Shown: one piece after another, positions 25,110 through 33,046 of the stretch
Layout: each line of letters begins with the position of its first letter
Position numbering within the stretch: the first letter of the stretch is position 1
Made by a program: the position numbers and the translations under genes
Assembly (NCBI GenBank): GCA_963759545.1
Contig: CAVXAB010000001.1
Span: 1-64,000 of the forward strand
Direction: 5' to 3'
Origin: Trebonia sp963759545
GTDB taxonomy: Bacteria > Actinomycetota > Actinomycetes > Streptosporangiales > Streptosporangiaceae
DNA length: 64,000 nt
The notes under the pieces: model-generated
What the model was told of the DNA's origin: nothing
The model's database searches: none
What the model saw: only the letters and a program-made list of their open reading frames with translations

Positions 25110-25464
25110 GGGGGATGACCTCCGGGTTCGTGGTAGACCACACGAACGTACGCACGCCGCCAAAGCCACCCGCGACATCTGGTTTAACTGCGGTCGAACT
25201 CGTGGGAAATCTCAAGCTGTCTAGCCAACTAGCGGCCCCGGCAACGGCGATCCCGCCGCGTGCCGCCCGCATCGTCCCTCAGAGTGTCAAATCGGTCACC
25301 CAATGTGAACGGTTTCTGTTAGCTTTGCTCACGGAGCGGAGAGGGGAATGCCTCCGCTTGGGTCAATGCTGACGCGGGGGGCGCGTGTTTTGTCGGGTTG
25401 GCTAAGGCGCGTGGCCGTCGTGTCCGGTTAGCCTCTGGCTATGTCCGGAATGGGGGGTTTGGCT
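25110..25464. promoter_or_regulatory. Divergent promoter region between phospholipase and pabB
   Basis: About 355 bp, locally less GC-rich, with GTCAAATCGGTCACCCAATG near 25287 and AACGGTTTCTGTTAGCTTTG near 25308. A direct repeat of GGCTATGTCYGGA flanks the two candidate pabB starts (25441 and 25465). No gene or clear RNA structure seen. Confidence 0.35.
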
Positions 25465-27312
25465 ATGTCTGGAGCGGGACCGTTTGTCGCGCGCCGACCA
25501 TTGGGGTGGGACCTCGCCCCGGCCGACGTGCTGCGGCTCGTGAGGAATGACGCGCATCCGGTCGCCCTGTGCGGCGCGTGGGACGGCGGCGCGGACGTGA
25601 TCGCCGCCGAGCCCGTGGCGGTCAGGTCGGCACCTGGCCGGCTGGACGACGTCCTCGACAGTGACCTCGGCGACCTCGGCGTGGCCGGAGAAGACCGTAC
25701 CTTCGGCGGTGGCTGGATCGGCTACCTCGGCTACAGCGCGGGCGGCGAGGCGCTGCCGCCGACCGGGCCGCGCGCCCTGCCCGCCTGGTGGTTCGGCTAC
25801 TACGACCACGTGCTGCGCCGGGACAGGGCGACGGGGGAGTGGCACTTCGAGGCGGTGTGGACACAGGAGCGCGCCGAAGCCCTTGAGCGGCGGTTCGACG
25901 AGCTGAACTGCCGCGCGGCCCTGGTCATGTCGGGCAGCGCCCCGGCCGGCACTGAGCTTGCCAACACGGGCCCGGCCGGCTACGAGTTCGGCCCGTTCCG
26001 CCTCATTCCCGGAGCGGACAGGCACCAGGAGGCGGTCCGCCGGGCGGTCGAGTACATCCACCAAGGGGACATCTTCCAGGCCAACATCACCCTGCGCGCG
26101 GAGGCGGAGTTCGCCGGCGACCCGCTCGACGCGTTCTGCCAGGGCGTGACCGCGCTCGACCCGCCCTACGCCGCCTTCATCGGCGTCTCCGCCCCGGGCG
26201 CGGGACACGCCGCGGTCGCGTCGCTGTCGCCCGAGCTGTTCCTCCGCCGTGTCGCGGACACGGTCACCTCCAAGCCCATCAAGGGCACCGCGCGACGCGC
26301 CGCCGACGAGGAAGAGGCCGCGGTGCAGCGGGCCGAGCTCGAGGCCTCGACGAAGAACCGCGCGGAGAACGTGATGATCGTCGACCTGGTACGCAACGAC
26401 CTCAGCCGGGTCTGCGTCCCCGGCTCGGTCGCCGTCCCCGTCCTGCTCGGCCCCGAGCCGCACCCCGGCGTCTGGCACCTGGTCTCCACGGTCACCGGCA
26501 CGCTGCGCCCGGGCGCGGGTGACGGTGACCTGATCCGCGCCGCGTTCCCGCCAGGCTCGGTGACCGGCGCGCCGAAGGTCCGCGCGCTTGAGATCATCGA
26601 CGAGCTTGAGACCACTGCCCGCGAGGCCTATACCGGTGCGATCGGCTACCGTTCCCCGGTCGCGGGCCTTGAGCTGAATGTCGCCATCCGCACGTTCGAG
26701 TTCGCCGCGGGTAAGGCCTGGATCGGTGCGGGCGGCGGCATCGTCGCCGACTCAGAACCGGCGGGCGAGTACGCCGAGTGCCTGATCAAGGCGACACCGC
26801 TGCTGACCGCGCTCGGCGCCCGCCTGGAAGCCGACCTGCCAGAGACGGCCACGGCCGCGCGCCAGTGCCGCCGCGGCCAGTGCCGCCGCGGGCTTGGCGG
26901 CGCTGCTGCCGCGCCCCGCGGCCGGGGTCTTCACCTCGCTCCTGGTGACCGGCGGCGTGACCCACGGCCTGGCCGACCACCTGGCCCGGCTGGAAGCCAG
27001 CGTCCGCGACCTCTACGGCAAGGAACTGCCCGTGTCGCTGGCCGGCGACCTGGCCCGCTGCCTGGCGGCCGGGCCATCGGGCAGGCTGCGGATCACCGTC
27101 CGCCCGGTCGGCGGCCCGCTCCAGGCCACGGTCGAGGTCGTCCCGCAGCCGCCGGGCGCCATGGCGGTCACGCTGCGCCCGGTGACCGTTCCCGGCGGCA
27201 TCGGCGCGCACAAGTACCGCGACCGCAGGCTGCTCGCCGAGCTCGCCGCCCGGGCGCAGACCGCTCCCGACCAGCACCTGCTGCTCACCGACGAGACCGG
27301 CGAGCTGCTTGA
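25465..27312 (+). CDS. pabB: Aminodeoxychorismate synthase component I, frame runs past its end
   Basis: Start uncertain between ATG 25441 and ATG 25465; the latter has GGGGGG seven bases upstream. The first 465 or so residues are a chorismate-binding enzyme: GGGWIGYLGYSAGGEALPP, HQGDIFQANITLRAEAEF, SLSPELFLRRV, KPIKGTARRAADEEE, AENVMIVDLVRNDLSRVC, PGSVTGAPKVRALEIIDELE, YTGAIGY and IGAGGGIVADSEPAGEYAECL. It aminates chorismate using ammonia from PabA, for folate. After codon 470 the frame enters nonsense, while a PabC domain continues in the next frame from about 26860. Many actinobacteria have a PabB-PabC fusion, so a one-base shift in the repeated CCAGTGCCGCCGCGG (two copies, 26866-26892) may have split one polypeptide. 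Confidence 0.85.
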   Translation: MSGAGPFVARRPLGWDLAPADVLRLVRNDAHPVALCGAWDGGADVIAAEPVAVRSAPGRLDDVLDSDLGDLGVAGEDRTFGGGWIGYLGYSAGGEALPPTGPRALPAWWFGYYDHVLRRDRATGEWHFEAVWTQERAEALERRFDELNCRAALVMSGSAPAGTELANTGPAGYEFGPFRLIPGADRHQEAVRRAVEYIHQGDIFQANITLRAEAEFAGDPLDAFCQGVTALDPPYAAFIGVSAPGAGHAAVASLSPELFLRRVADTVTSKPIKGTARRAADEEEAAVQRAELEASTKNRAENVMIVDLVRNDLSRVCVPGSVAVPVLLGPEPHPGVWHLVSTVTGTLRPGAGDGDLIRAAFPPGSVTGAPKVRALEIIDELETTAREAYTGAIGYRSPVAGLELNVAIRTFEFAAGKAWIGAGGGIVADSEPAGEYAECLIKATPLLTALGARLEADLPETATAARQCRRGQCRRGLGGAAAAPRGRGLHLAPGDRRRDPRPGRPPGPAGSQRPRPLRQGTARVAGRRPGPLPGGRAIGQAADHRPPGRRPAPGHGRGRPAAAGRHGGHAAPGDRSRRHRRAQVPRPQAARRARRPGADRSRPAPAAHRRDRRAA

Positions 27313-28288
27313 GACCGACCGCGCCAACGTGTTCGCGGTGATGGACGGCGTGCTGCTCACCCCGCCCGCCGACGGCCGCCTGCTGCCAGGCATCACGCGC
27401 GCCGCCGTGCTGCGCGCGGCCCACGGTCATGGCATCAGGATCGGCAGGAAGCCCCTCACGCTCGACGAGCTGACCCAGGCAAGCGAGGTCTTCGTCACCA
27501 ACGCGGTCGCCGGCGTCGTCCCGGTCACCGCGGTCGAGGGCGTGCACCGCACCTGGCAGCCGGGCCCGATGACGGCGGCACTCGCCGCCACCACGGCCGC
27601 CCGCCAGGCCGACGCACCGTCCGCCCCGGCGGCCGGGCCGCGCCTGGCGCGTCCCTACGTGGGAGCCCCGGCCCCGCGGGTCACGCCTTCGGCGGGGCCG
27701 CCGCTCGTGATCCTCATCGACAATTACGACTCCTTCACCTGGAACCTCGCCCACCTCCTGGGCACTGCGGGGGCGCGCGTCGAAGTGGTCAGGAATGACG
27801 AGGTGACCGCGTCCCAGATCATCGCCGCCGGGCCGACGGGCGTGGTGATCTCACCAGGACCCTGCGCCCCGGCCGAGGCGGGCATCAGCGTCGCCGCGGT
27901 GGCCGCCTGCGCACAGGCGCGCGTCCCGCTGCTCGGCATCTGCCTGGGGTACCAGGCGATCGGCGCCGCGTTCGGCGCCAGGATCGTCAAGGCGCCAAGC
28001 CCGGTGCACGGCAAGGCGTACCCGGTGACGCACCACGGCCACGGCGTCCTCGCGGGCCTGCCGAACCCCTTCCAGGCGACCCGCTACCACTCGCTCATCA
28101 TCGATGAGGCCACCCTGCCGCCGGAACTGGCGGTCACGGCGCGGACCGACGGCATCACGATGGCCGTCAGCCACCGCACCCGCCCGGTCGAGGGCGTCCA
28201 GTTCCACCCCGAGTCGATCCTGACCACGCACGGGTCAATGATCATCGCCCGCTTCGTCGCCGCCGCCGCACGCGCCCAGGCAAGCTAG
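26894..28288 (+). CDS. pabC-pabA: Aminodeoxychorismate lyase fused to glutamine amidotransferase (PabC-PabA)
   Basis: 464 residues from TTG 26894, or more if fused to PabB upstream. Residues 1-230: class IV aminotransferase PabC, with GVFTSLLVTGGVTHGLADHL, the PLP-lysine region GAHKYRDRRLL, and LLLTDETGELLETDRANVF. Residues 265-464: PabA/TrpG-type amidotransferase, with LIDNYDSFTWNLAHLL, the nucleophile in LLGICLGYQAIG, and the His-Glu of VEGVQFHPESILTTHGS. A Pro/Ala linker joins them. Together with PabB this supplies all three steps from chorismate to p-aminobenzoate. PabC preceding PabA in one chain is unusual; the better known fusions are PabA-PabB and PabB-PabC. Confidence 0.88.
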   Translation: MAALLPRPAAGVFTSLLVTGGVTHGLADHLARLEASVRDLYGKELPVSLAGDLARCLAAGPSGRLRITVRPVGGPLQATVEVVPQPPGAMAVTLRPVTVPGGIGAHKYRDRRLLAELAARAQTAPDQHLLLTDETGELLETDRANVFAVMDGVLLTPPADGRLLPGITRAAVLRAAHGHGIRIGRKPLTLDELTQASEVFVTNAVAGVVPVTAVEGVHRTWQPGPMTAALAATTAARQADAPSAPAAGPRLARPYVGAPAPRVTPSAGPPLVILIDNYDSFTWNLAHLLGTAGARVEVVRNDEVTASQIIAAGPTGVVISPGPCAPAEAGISVAAVAACAQARVPLLGICLGYQAIGAAFGARIVKAPSPVHGKAYPVTHHGHGVLAGLPNPFQATRYHSLIIDEATLPPELAVTARTDGITMAVSHRTRPVEGVQFHPESILTTHGSMIIARFVAAAARAQAS

Positions 28289-28373
28289 CGCTAACGCTCG
28301 CCTCCGTGTCGCAAGCCTCGCGGCGAGCCGGATAATTCCGACATTCCGGGCGGACTCGGCGGTCCGGTCAAGC

Positions 28374-28417
28374 TAGTGGATCGCTGTCCCCGCTGGGGTA
28401 GGCACAGCGATCCACTA
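28374..28417. terminator. Hairpin downstream of pabC-pabA
   Basis: TAGTGGATCGCTGT (28374-28387) is exactly complementary to ACAGCGATCCACTA (28404-28417); the loop contains a smaller CCCCGCTGGGG hairpin. No T-run follows, so it is either a factor-assisted terminator or a repetitive element. Confidence 0.5.
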
Positions 28418-28490
28418 TCCCCAATCTGTGTCGGCGCACGACGCTGGCAACCGGGAGCAGGTCGGATAACAGCAAGAAGTCCGCTGACTA

Positions 28491-28580
28491 TCTCCCCCCA
28501 AGGGGCGCCGGAAACCTATCTCGCCCAAGGGGCGCCGGAACCTGCCGAACCTGTATCTTCCCCCAAGGGGCGCGGGAAAC
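28491..28580. repeat. Three imperfect tandem copies of a CCCAAGGGGCGC motif
   Basis: TCTCCCCCCAAGGGGCGCCG at 28491, TCTCGCCCAAGGGGCGCCGG at 28519 and TCTTCCCCCAAGGGGCGCGG at 28556, each followed by GAA(A)C. They lie in the 346-bp gap before the dehydrogenase gene; each core is a near-palindrome. Confidence 0.7.
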
Positions 28581-28634
28581 GTTTGTGCCTGACGTGCATG
28601 GCCAGTCGGCGCGCGTTCGATCACAATCGAAGCC

Positions 28635-29528
28635 ATGGGCGAGCTCACCATCGGATTCGTCGGTCTCGGCAACATGGGCTGGCCCATGGCCGCGAACCTG
28701 CACGCGGCCGGATTCCCGCTGGTGGTCAGGGACGCGGACGCGGACAGGCAACTCGCGTTCTCCGGCGCGCACCCGGGTGCGGTCGCCGCCGACCAGCCGG
28801 GCGCCTTCGCGGTGGCGGACATCGTGGTCACCATGCTCCCGGACGGCGCCGTCGTCGCCGACGCGCTGCTGAACTGGGGGATCGCGGCGGCGCTCGCGCC
28901 CGGCGCGCTGGTCGTCGAGATGAGCTCCGCCGACCCGTCGGACACCCGCAAGACGGGGGCCGACCTGGCCGCCCGCGGCGTGCGCATGGTGGACGCGCCG
29001 GTCTCGGGCGGCGTGCCGCGCGCGGTCACCGGCGAGCTGTCCCTGATGGTGGGCGGCGACGACGCGGACGTGGCACGCGCCCAGCCGGTGCTGCGCGTGC
29101 TCGGCGACCCCGCCAGGCAGTTCCGTACCGGCGCGCTCGGCACCGGGCACGCGATGAAGGCGCTGAACAACGTGGTGGCCGCCGCGACCACCTGCGTCAC
29201 CGCCGAGGCGCTGGTCGTCGGCCGCCGGTTCGGTCTTGACCCGAAGACGATGATCGACGTGATCAACGCGTCGACCGGCCGGTCGTTCGTCAGCGAGATC
29301 TTCGGTTCCGAGGTGCTGACCGGCCGCTACGGCACCGGCTTCGCGCTCGGCCTGCTCGCCAAGGACGTGCGAATCGCGCTCAGCGTCGCCGCCGCGGCCG
29401 GCGTGGACGCCCCGTCGATCACGTTGACGGAAGAGCGCTGGGCCGAGGCCCTCGGCGAGCTCGGCCCGGCCGCCGACCAGTCGAAGGCGCATCAGGCGTG
29501 GTGGGCGGACAAGCTCAGCGAGCAGTGA
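28635..29528 (+). CDS. NAD(P)-dependent beta-hydroxyacid dehydrogenase (3-hydroxyisobutyrate dehydrogenase family)
   Basis: 297 residues. N-terminal Rossmann motif IGFVGLGNMGWPMAANLHAAGF, substrate-binding motif DAPVSGGVPRAVTGELSLMVGG, and the catalytic lysine segment GTGHAMKALNNVVAAATTC all match the family at its usual length. Such enzymes oxidise 3-hydroxyisobutyrate, tartronate semialdehyde or similar acids; the substrate cannot be decided here. Start ATG 28635; no strong ribosome binding site is seen. It stands alone between the folate genes and the iron operon. Confidence 0.88.
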   Translation: MGELTIGFVGLGNMGWPMAANLHAAGFPLVVRDADADRQLAFSGAHPGAVAADQPGAFAVADIVVTMLPDGAVVADALLNWGIAAALAPGALVVEMSSADPSDTRKTGADLAARGVRMVDAPVSGGVPRAVTGELSLMVGGDDADVARAQPVLRVLGDPARQFRTGALGTGHAMKALNNVVAAATTCVTAEALVVGRRFGLDPKTMIDVINASTGRSFVSEIFGSEVLTGRYGTGFALGLLAKDVRIALSVAAAAGVDAPSITLTEERWAEALGELGPAADQSKAHQAWWADKLSEQ

Positions 29529-29582
29529 GCTGCGGCCTCCTGAACGTTCTGTGAAGCGCGTCACAACGGGTAGACGCAAAAT

Positions 29583-29601
29583 TAAGGTAAGCCTTACCTT
29601 A
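29583..29601. promoter_or_regulatory. Iron box (DtxR/IdeR-type operator)
   Basis: TAAGGTAAGCCTTACCTTA is a perfect 9+1+9 palindrome that closely resembles the known DtxR/IdeR consensus (TTAGGTTAGGCTAACCTAA). It ends seven bases before the chosen efeUO start, so the regulator would block transcription when iron is sufficient. Confidence 0.88.
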
Positions 29602-29607
29602 GTCAGC

Positions 29608-31725
29608 GTGACTTGGGCGGACAGCGTACCTAACCTCCTGATCGGGCTCCGTGAAGGGCTCGAGGCCGGGCTCGTGGTGACCATCCTGCTGGCGGCCGTG
29701 CGCAAGACAGCGGCCGCACGGGCAGAGCGAGCCAGTGCTTCAGGAACCAGCGTGTCGACGGTGTCGACCGCGCCGGTCTGGCTCGGGGTGCTCGGCGCGG
29801 TGACCCTCTCCGGCGCGTTCGCCGCCGCGGCGACGTTCTCCGTCAGCGTGCTGACGAGCGCCGGCCAGGAGGCGGTCGGCGGCCTGCTCAGCGTCCTCGC
29901 GGTCGGCCTGGTCACCGCGATGATCTTCTGGATGCGCCGCACCGCGGCCACCCTGTCGGCGCACCTGCGCGGCGAGGTGGAGCGCGCGGCCGCGATCGGC
30001 GCCGGGGCGCTCACGCTGACCGCGTTCCTTTCCGTCGGCCGTGAGGGGCTTGAGACCACGCTCTTCCTGTGGACGGCGGCCAAGGCGTCCGGGCAGACGG
30101 CGGGGCCGCTGGCCGGCGCGGCGATCGGGATCGCCGCCGCGATCATCTTGTGCTGGCTGCTCTACCGCAGGGCGGTCCACCTGAACGTGGGCGTGTTCTT
30201 CAACCGGACCGCGGTCGCCCTCATCGTGATCGCCGCGGGCGTGCTCGCCTACGGCCTCGGCGACCTGCAGGACGCGGGCTGGCTGCCCGGCCACACCTGG
30301 GTCGCCTTCGACCTGACCGCGCACATCGACCCGGGCTCCTGGTGGGCGTCGATCATCACCGGCTTCACCGAGCTGTCGCCCAAGATGACCGTACTCCAGG
30401 TCACCGCCTGGCTCGCCTACCTCGTGGTGGTCATCCCCGCCTTCATCAGCGCGGGCCGCACCGTCAAGGCCAAGACAGGGCAGGCCAGCACGGCGGCCGC
30501 CCCTGCCGTTGCGCCTTCGGCGCCAGGTAACTGGGAACGTATCGCGGGCGGCCGCCCCTGGCTCGTGGCCGGGGCGCTGATCACCGTGCCCGCGCTCGCG
30601 GCCGGCGTGACGATCGCGGCGCTGCCCGCCGCGGCGAGCGGCGCCGCGAGCACCGTGACCGTGAGCCGCACCGACTGCGCGCCCGAGTGGTCCACCGCCT
30701 CGAGCGGCACCCAGACGATCACGGTGACGAACAACTCCGGCCTGGCCGGCGAGATCAGGCTGGACAACTCGGCCGGCGCCATCATCGGCGAGATCGAGAC
30801 CCTCGGCCCCGGCACGTCCGCGCCGCTGACCGCCACCCTGGGGGCGGGCACCTACTCGTTCAGCTGCCTGATGGGCAGCCTCGCCGCGACGTCGTCGCAG
30901 CCGGTCACCGTGTCCGCGACCGCCGGGAAGGCGGTCTCCGCGCCGGTCGCGGTCAAGCCGGTCACCGTCGCCGAGCTGACCCCGCCGAACAAGCGCTACC
31001 AGGCCTACGCCGCGGTTCAGCTCACCGCCCTGGCCGAGGACGTCACCGCCATCGAGACCGACCTGAAGCACGGCAGCATCGCGCGGGCCAAGCAGGACTG
31101 GCTCACCGCCCAGCTCGCCTGGGAGCGGGTCGGCGCGTCCTACGACAGCTTCGGCGACCTGGGCCTCGCGGTGGACGGGCTACCGGACGGGCTGACCGAC
31201 GGCGTCAACGACAAGGGCTTCACCGGCCTGCACCGGCTCGAGTACGGCCTGTGGCACGGACAGTCCGCCGCCGAACTGGTTCCCGTGGTGACCCAGCTGG
31301 AGAAGAACGTCGCGACCGTGCGGAAGAACCTGACCTCCGCCGACCTGGCCGGCGACCCCACCCAGCTGTCGCTCCGCGCGCACGAGATCATCGAGGACGC
31401 GCTCCGCGACCACCTGTCGGGCATCGACGACCAGGGATCAGGGGCCGCCTACGCGATGACGTACGCCGACACCCAGGTCGACAAGACCGTGCTCGGGTAC
31501 CTGGCCGGCCTGCTCAACCAGCGCGACCCCGGCCTGGTGGCCACCGCCGGCAGCCAGCTGTCCGCGCTGGACCAGGCGCTGCTCGCCACCAAGGCCAACG
31601 GGCAGTGGCAGTCGCTGACGGCGGTCAGCCTCGACCAGCGCCAGCACGTCAACGCGTCCATCGGTGCGCTGCTCGAGACACTGGCCTCCGTTCCGGATCT
31701 CCTTGAAGTTCCTGTTACCCACTGA
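29608..31725 (+). CDS. efeUO: EfeU-EfeO fusion: ferrous/ferric iron permease with periplasmic-type EfeO domain
   Basis: 705 residues from GTG 29608. The longer frame from 29551 is rejected because the iron box lies inside it. Residues 1-280: FTR1/EfeU permease with two REGLE motifs (IGLREGLEAGLVV and VGREGLETTLFLW) and seven hydrophobic segments. A membrane-spanning joint (LVAGALITVPALAAGV) is followed by an EfeO cupredoxin-like domain (TDCAPEWSTASSGTQTITV, then FSCLMG) and the imelysin-like M75 domain with its metal motif in TGLHRLEYGLWHG. EfeO normally is a separate secreted protein; fusion places it on the outer face next to the permease. Operon with efeB, 56 bp downstream. Confidence 0.92.
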   Translation: MTWADSVPNLLIGLREGLEAGLVVTILLAAVRKTAAARAERASASGTSVSTVSTAPVWLGVLGAVTLSGAFAAAATFSVSVLTSAGQEAVGGLLSVLAVGLVTAMIFWMRRTAATLSAHLRGEVERAAAIGAGALTLTAFLSVGREGLETTLFLWTAAKASGQTAGPLAGAAIGIAAAIILCWLLYRRAVHLNVGVFFNRTAVALIVIAAGVLAYGLGDLQDAGWLPGHTWVAFDLTAHIDPGSWWASIITGFTELSPKMTVLQVTAWLAYLVVVIPAFISAGRTVKAKTGQASTAAAPAVAPSAPGNWERIAGGRPWLVAGALITVPALAAGVTIAALPAAASGAASTVTVSRTDCAPEWSTASSGTQTITVTNNSGLAGEIRLDNSAGAIIGEIETLGPGTSAPLTATLGAGTYSFSCLMGSLAATSSQPVTVSATAGKAVSAPVAVKPVTVAELTPPNKRYQAYAAVQLTALAEDVTAIETDLKHGSIARAKQDWLTAQLAWERVGASYDSFGDLGLAVDGLPDGLTDGVNDKGFTGLHRLEYGLWHGQSAAELVPVVTQLEKNVATVRKNLTSADLAGDPTQLSLRAHEIIEDALRDHLSGIDDQGSGAAYAMTYADTQVDKTVLGYLAGLLNQRDPGLVATAGSQLSALDQALLATKANGQWQSLTAVSLDQRQHVNASIGALLETLASVPDLLEVPVTH

Positions 31726-31781
31726 CTGACCCCCACCCGATCACCGACACCAGCCGACAGCAACCCTGGAGCTAGAACCCC

Positions 31782-33039
31782 GTGGACGTCAACCGCCGCA
31801 ATTTCCTCAAGGGCACCGCGGCCGGTGCCGCAGGCACCGCACTGGCCGGCGGCGTGCTGATCGGCGGCGCGCACGCCGACGCGAACGCCGCGGCACAGGC
31901 CGGCCAGGGGCAGGCCAGCGGTGCACCCGCCGAGCAGGCGTCGTACCCGTTCCACGGCGGCGTTCCAGTCCGGCGTGCTGACCCCTGGGCCGTCCGGCAA
32001 GCAGGCGTCCACCTGCGTCGCGGCCTTCGACTCGATGGCGGCGGACAAGGCGGCGCTCGCCGACCTGCTGCAGACGGTCACCACCAGGGCGCGGTTCCTC
32101 ACCAGCGGCGGCACCCCGCCCAACCTCGGCGTCAGCCAGCCGCCGTCCGACAGCGACGTCCTCGGGCCCGTGGTGCCCGCCGACGGGCTGACCATGACCG
32201 TGTCGGTCGGGTCAACGCTGTTTGACGACCGGTACGGGATCAGCGCCGCCAAGCCGCTGAAGCTCAAGCCGATGACCGCCTTCCCGAACGACTCGCCAGA
32301 CCCGGCGTGGCTGCACGGCGACCTGCTCGTGCAGTTCAGCGCGAACCACCAGGACACGGTCCACCACGCGATCAGGGACCTCGCCAAGCACACGCGCGGC
32401 GGCATGCAGCTGCGGTGGAAGATGGAGGGCTACAACTCGCCGCCGCGACCGTCGGGCACCGGGCGGAACCTGCTCGGGTTCAAGGACGGCACCGCCAACC
32501 CGACGGGCACGCTGGCGAGCGACCTGATCTGGGTCGATGACCAGAAGGAGCCCGCCTGGGCGCTCGGCGGGTCTTACCTGGTCGTTCGGCTGATCCGGAT
32601 GCTCGTCGAGTTCTGGGACCGGGTGTCGATCAACGAGCAGGAGGGGATGTTCGGCCGCCGCAGGGACACCGGCGCGCCGCTGGACGGCACCAGCGAGTTC
32701 GACACGCCCAACTACAAGGCGGACCCGAACGGGCACGTGATTCCCCTCGACTCGCACATCCGCCTCGCGAACCCGCGCACGCCGCAGACCGCCAACCAGC
32801 GCCTCATCCGCCGCTCCTACAACTACGACCTCGGCGTGGACCTGAACGGCAACCTCCAGTCGGGGCACATCTTCATCGCCTACCAGCAGGACGTGGAGCG
32901 CCAGTTCGAGACCGTGCAGAAGCGCCTCGTCAACGAGCCCCTGGTGGACTACGTGCAGCCGTTCGGCGGCGGCTACTTCTACACCCTGCCCGGCGTCCGC
33001 GACGCAAGCGACTGGTACGGCAAGACCATGCTCGCCTGA
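31782..33039 (+). pseudogene. efeB: EfeB, deferrochelatase/DyP-type peroxidase, one frameshift
   Basis: The N-terminal frame (from GTG 31782) has a twin-arginine signal, NRRNFLKGTAAGAAGTALAGG, and reads up to QASYPFHG. The rest of the protein is in another frame: FQSGVLTPGPSGKQ, ATTCVAAF-like segment, FTFLTSGG-like region, GRNLLGFKDGTANP (the GxxDG DyP motif), SYLVVRLIRM, RRSYNYDLG and GHIFIAYQQD, ending at 33039. Joining needs removal of one base near 31960, within GGCGGCG. EfeB is a Tat-exported haem peroxidase that oxidises iron or extracts it from haem and hands it to EfeUO. Given intact flanks, a sequencing indel is as likely as a real mutation. Confidence 0.85.
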
Positions 33040-33046
33040 CCGGTTG

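Noticed and set aside
29551..29607. Upstream start for efeUO
   Set aside because: The added residues are encoded by the iron box itself and are not conserved in FTR1 proteins.
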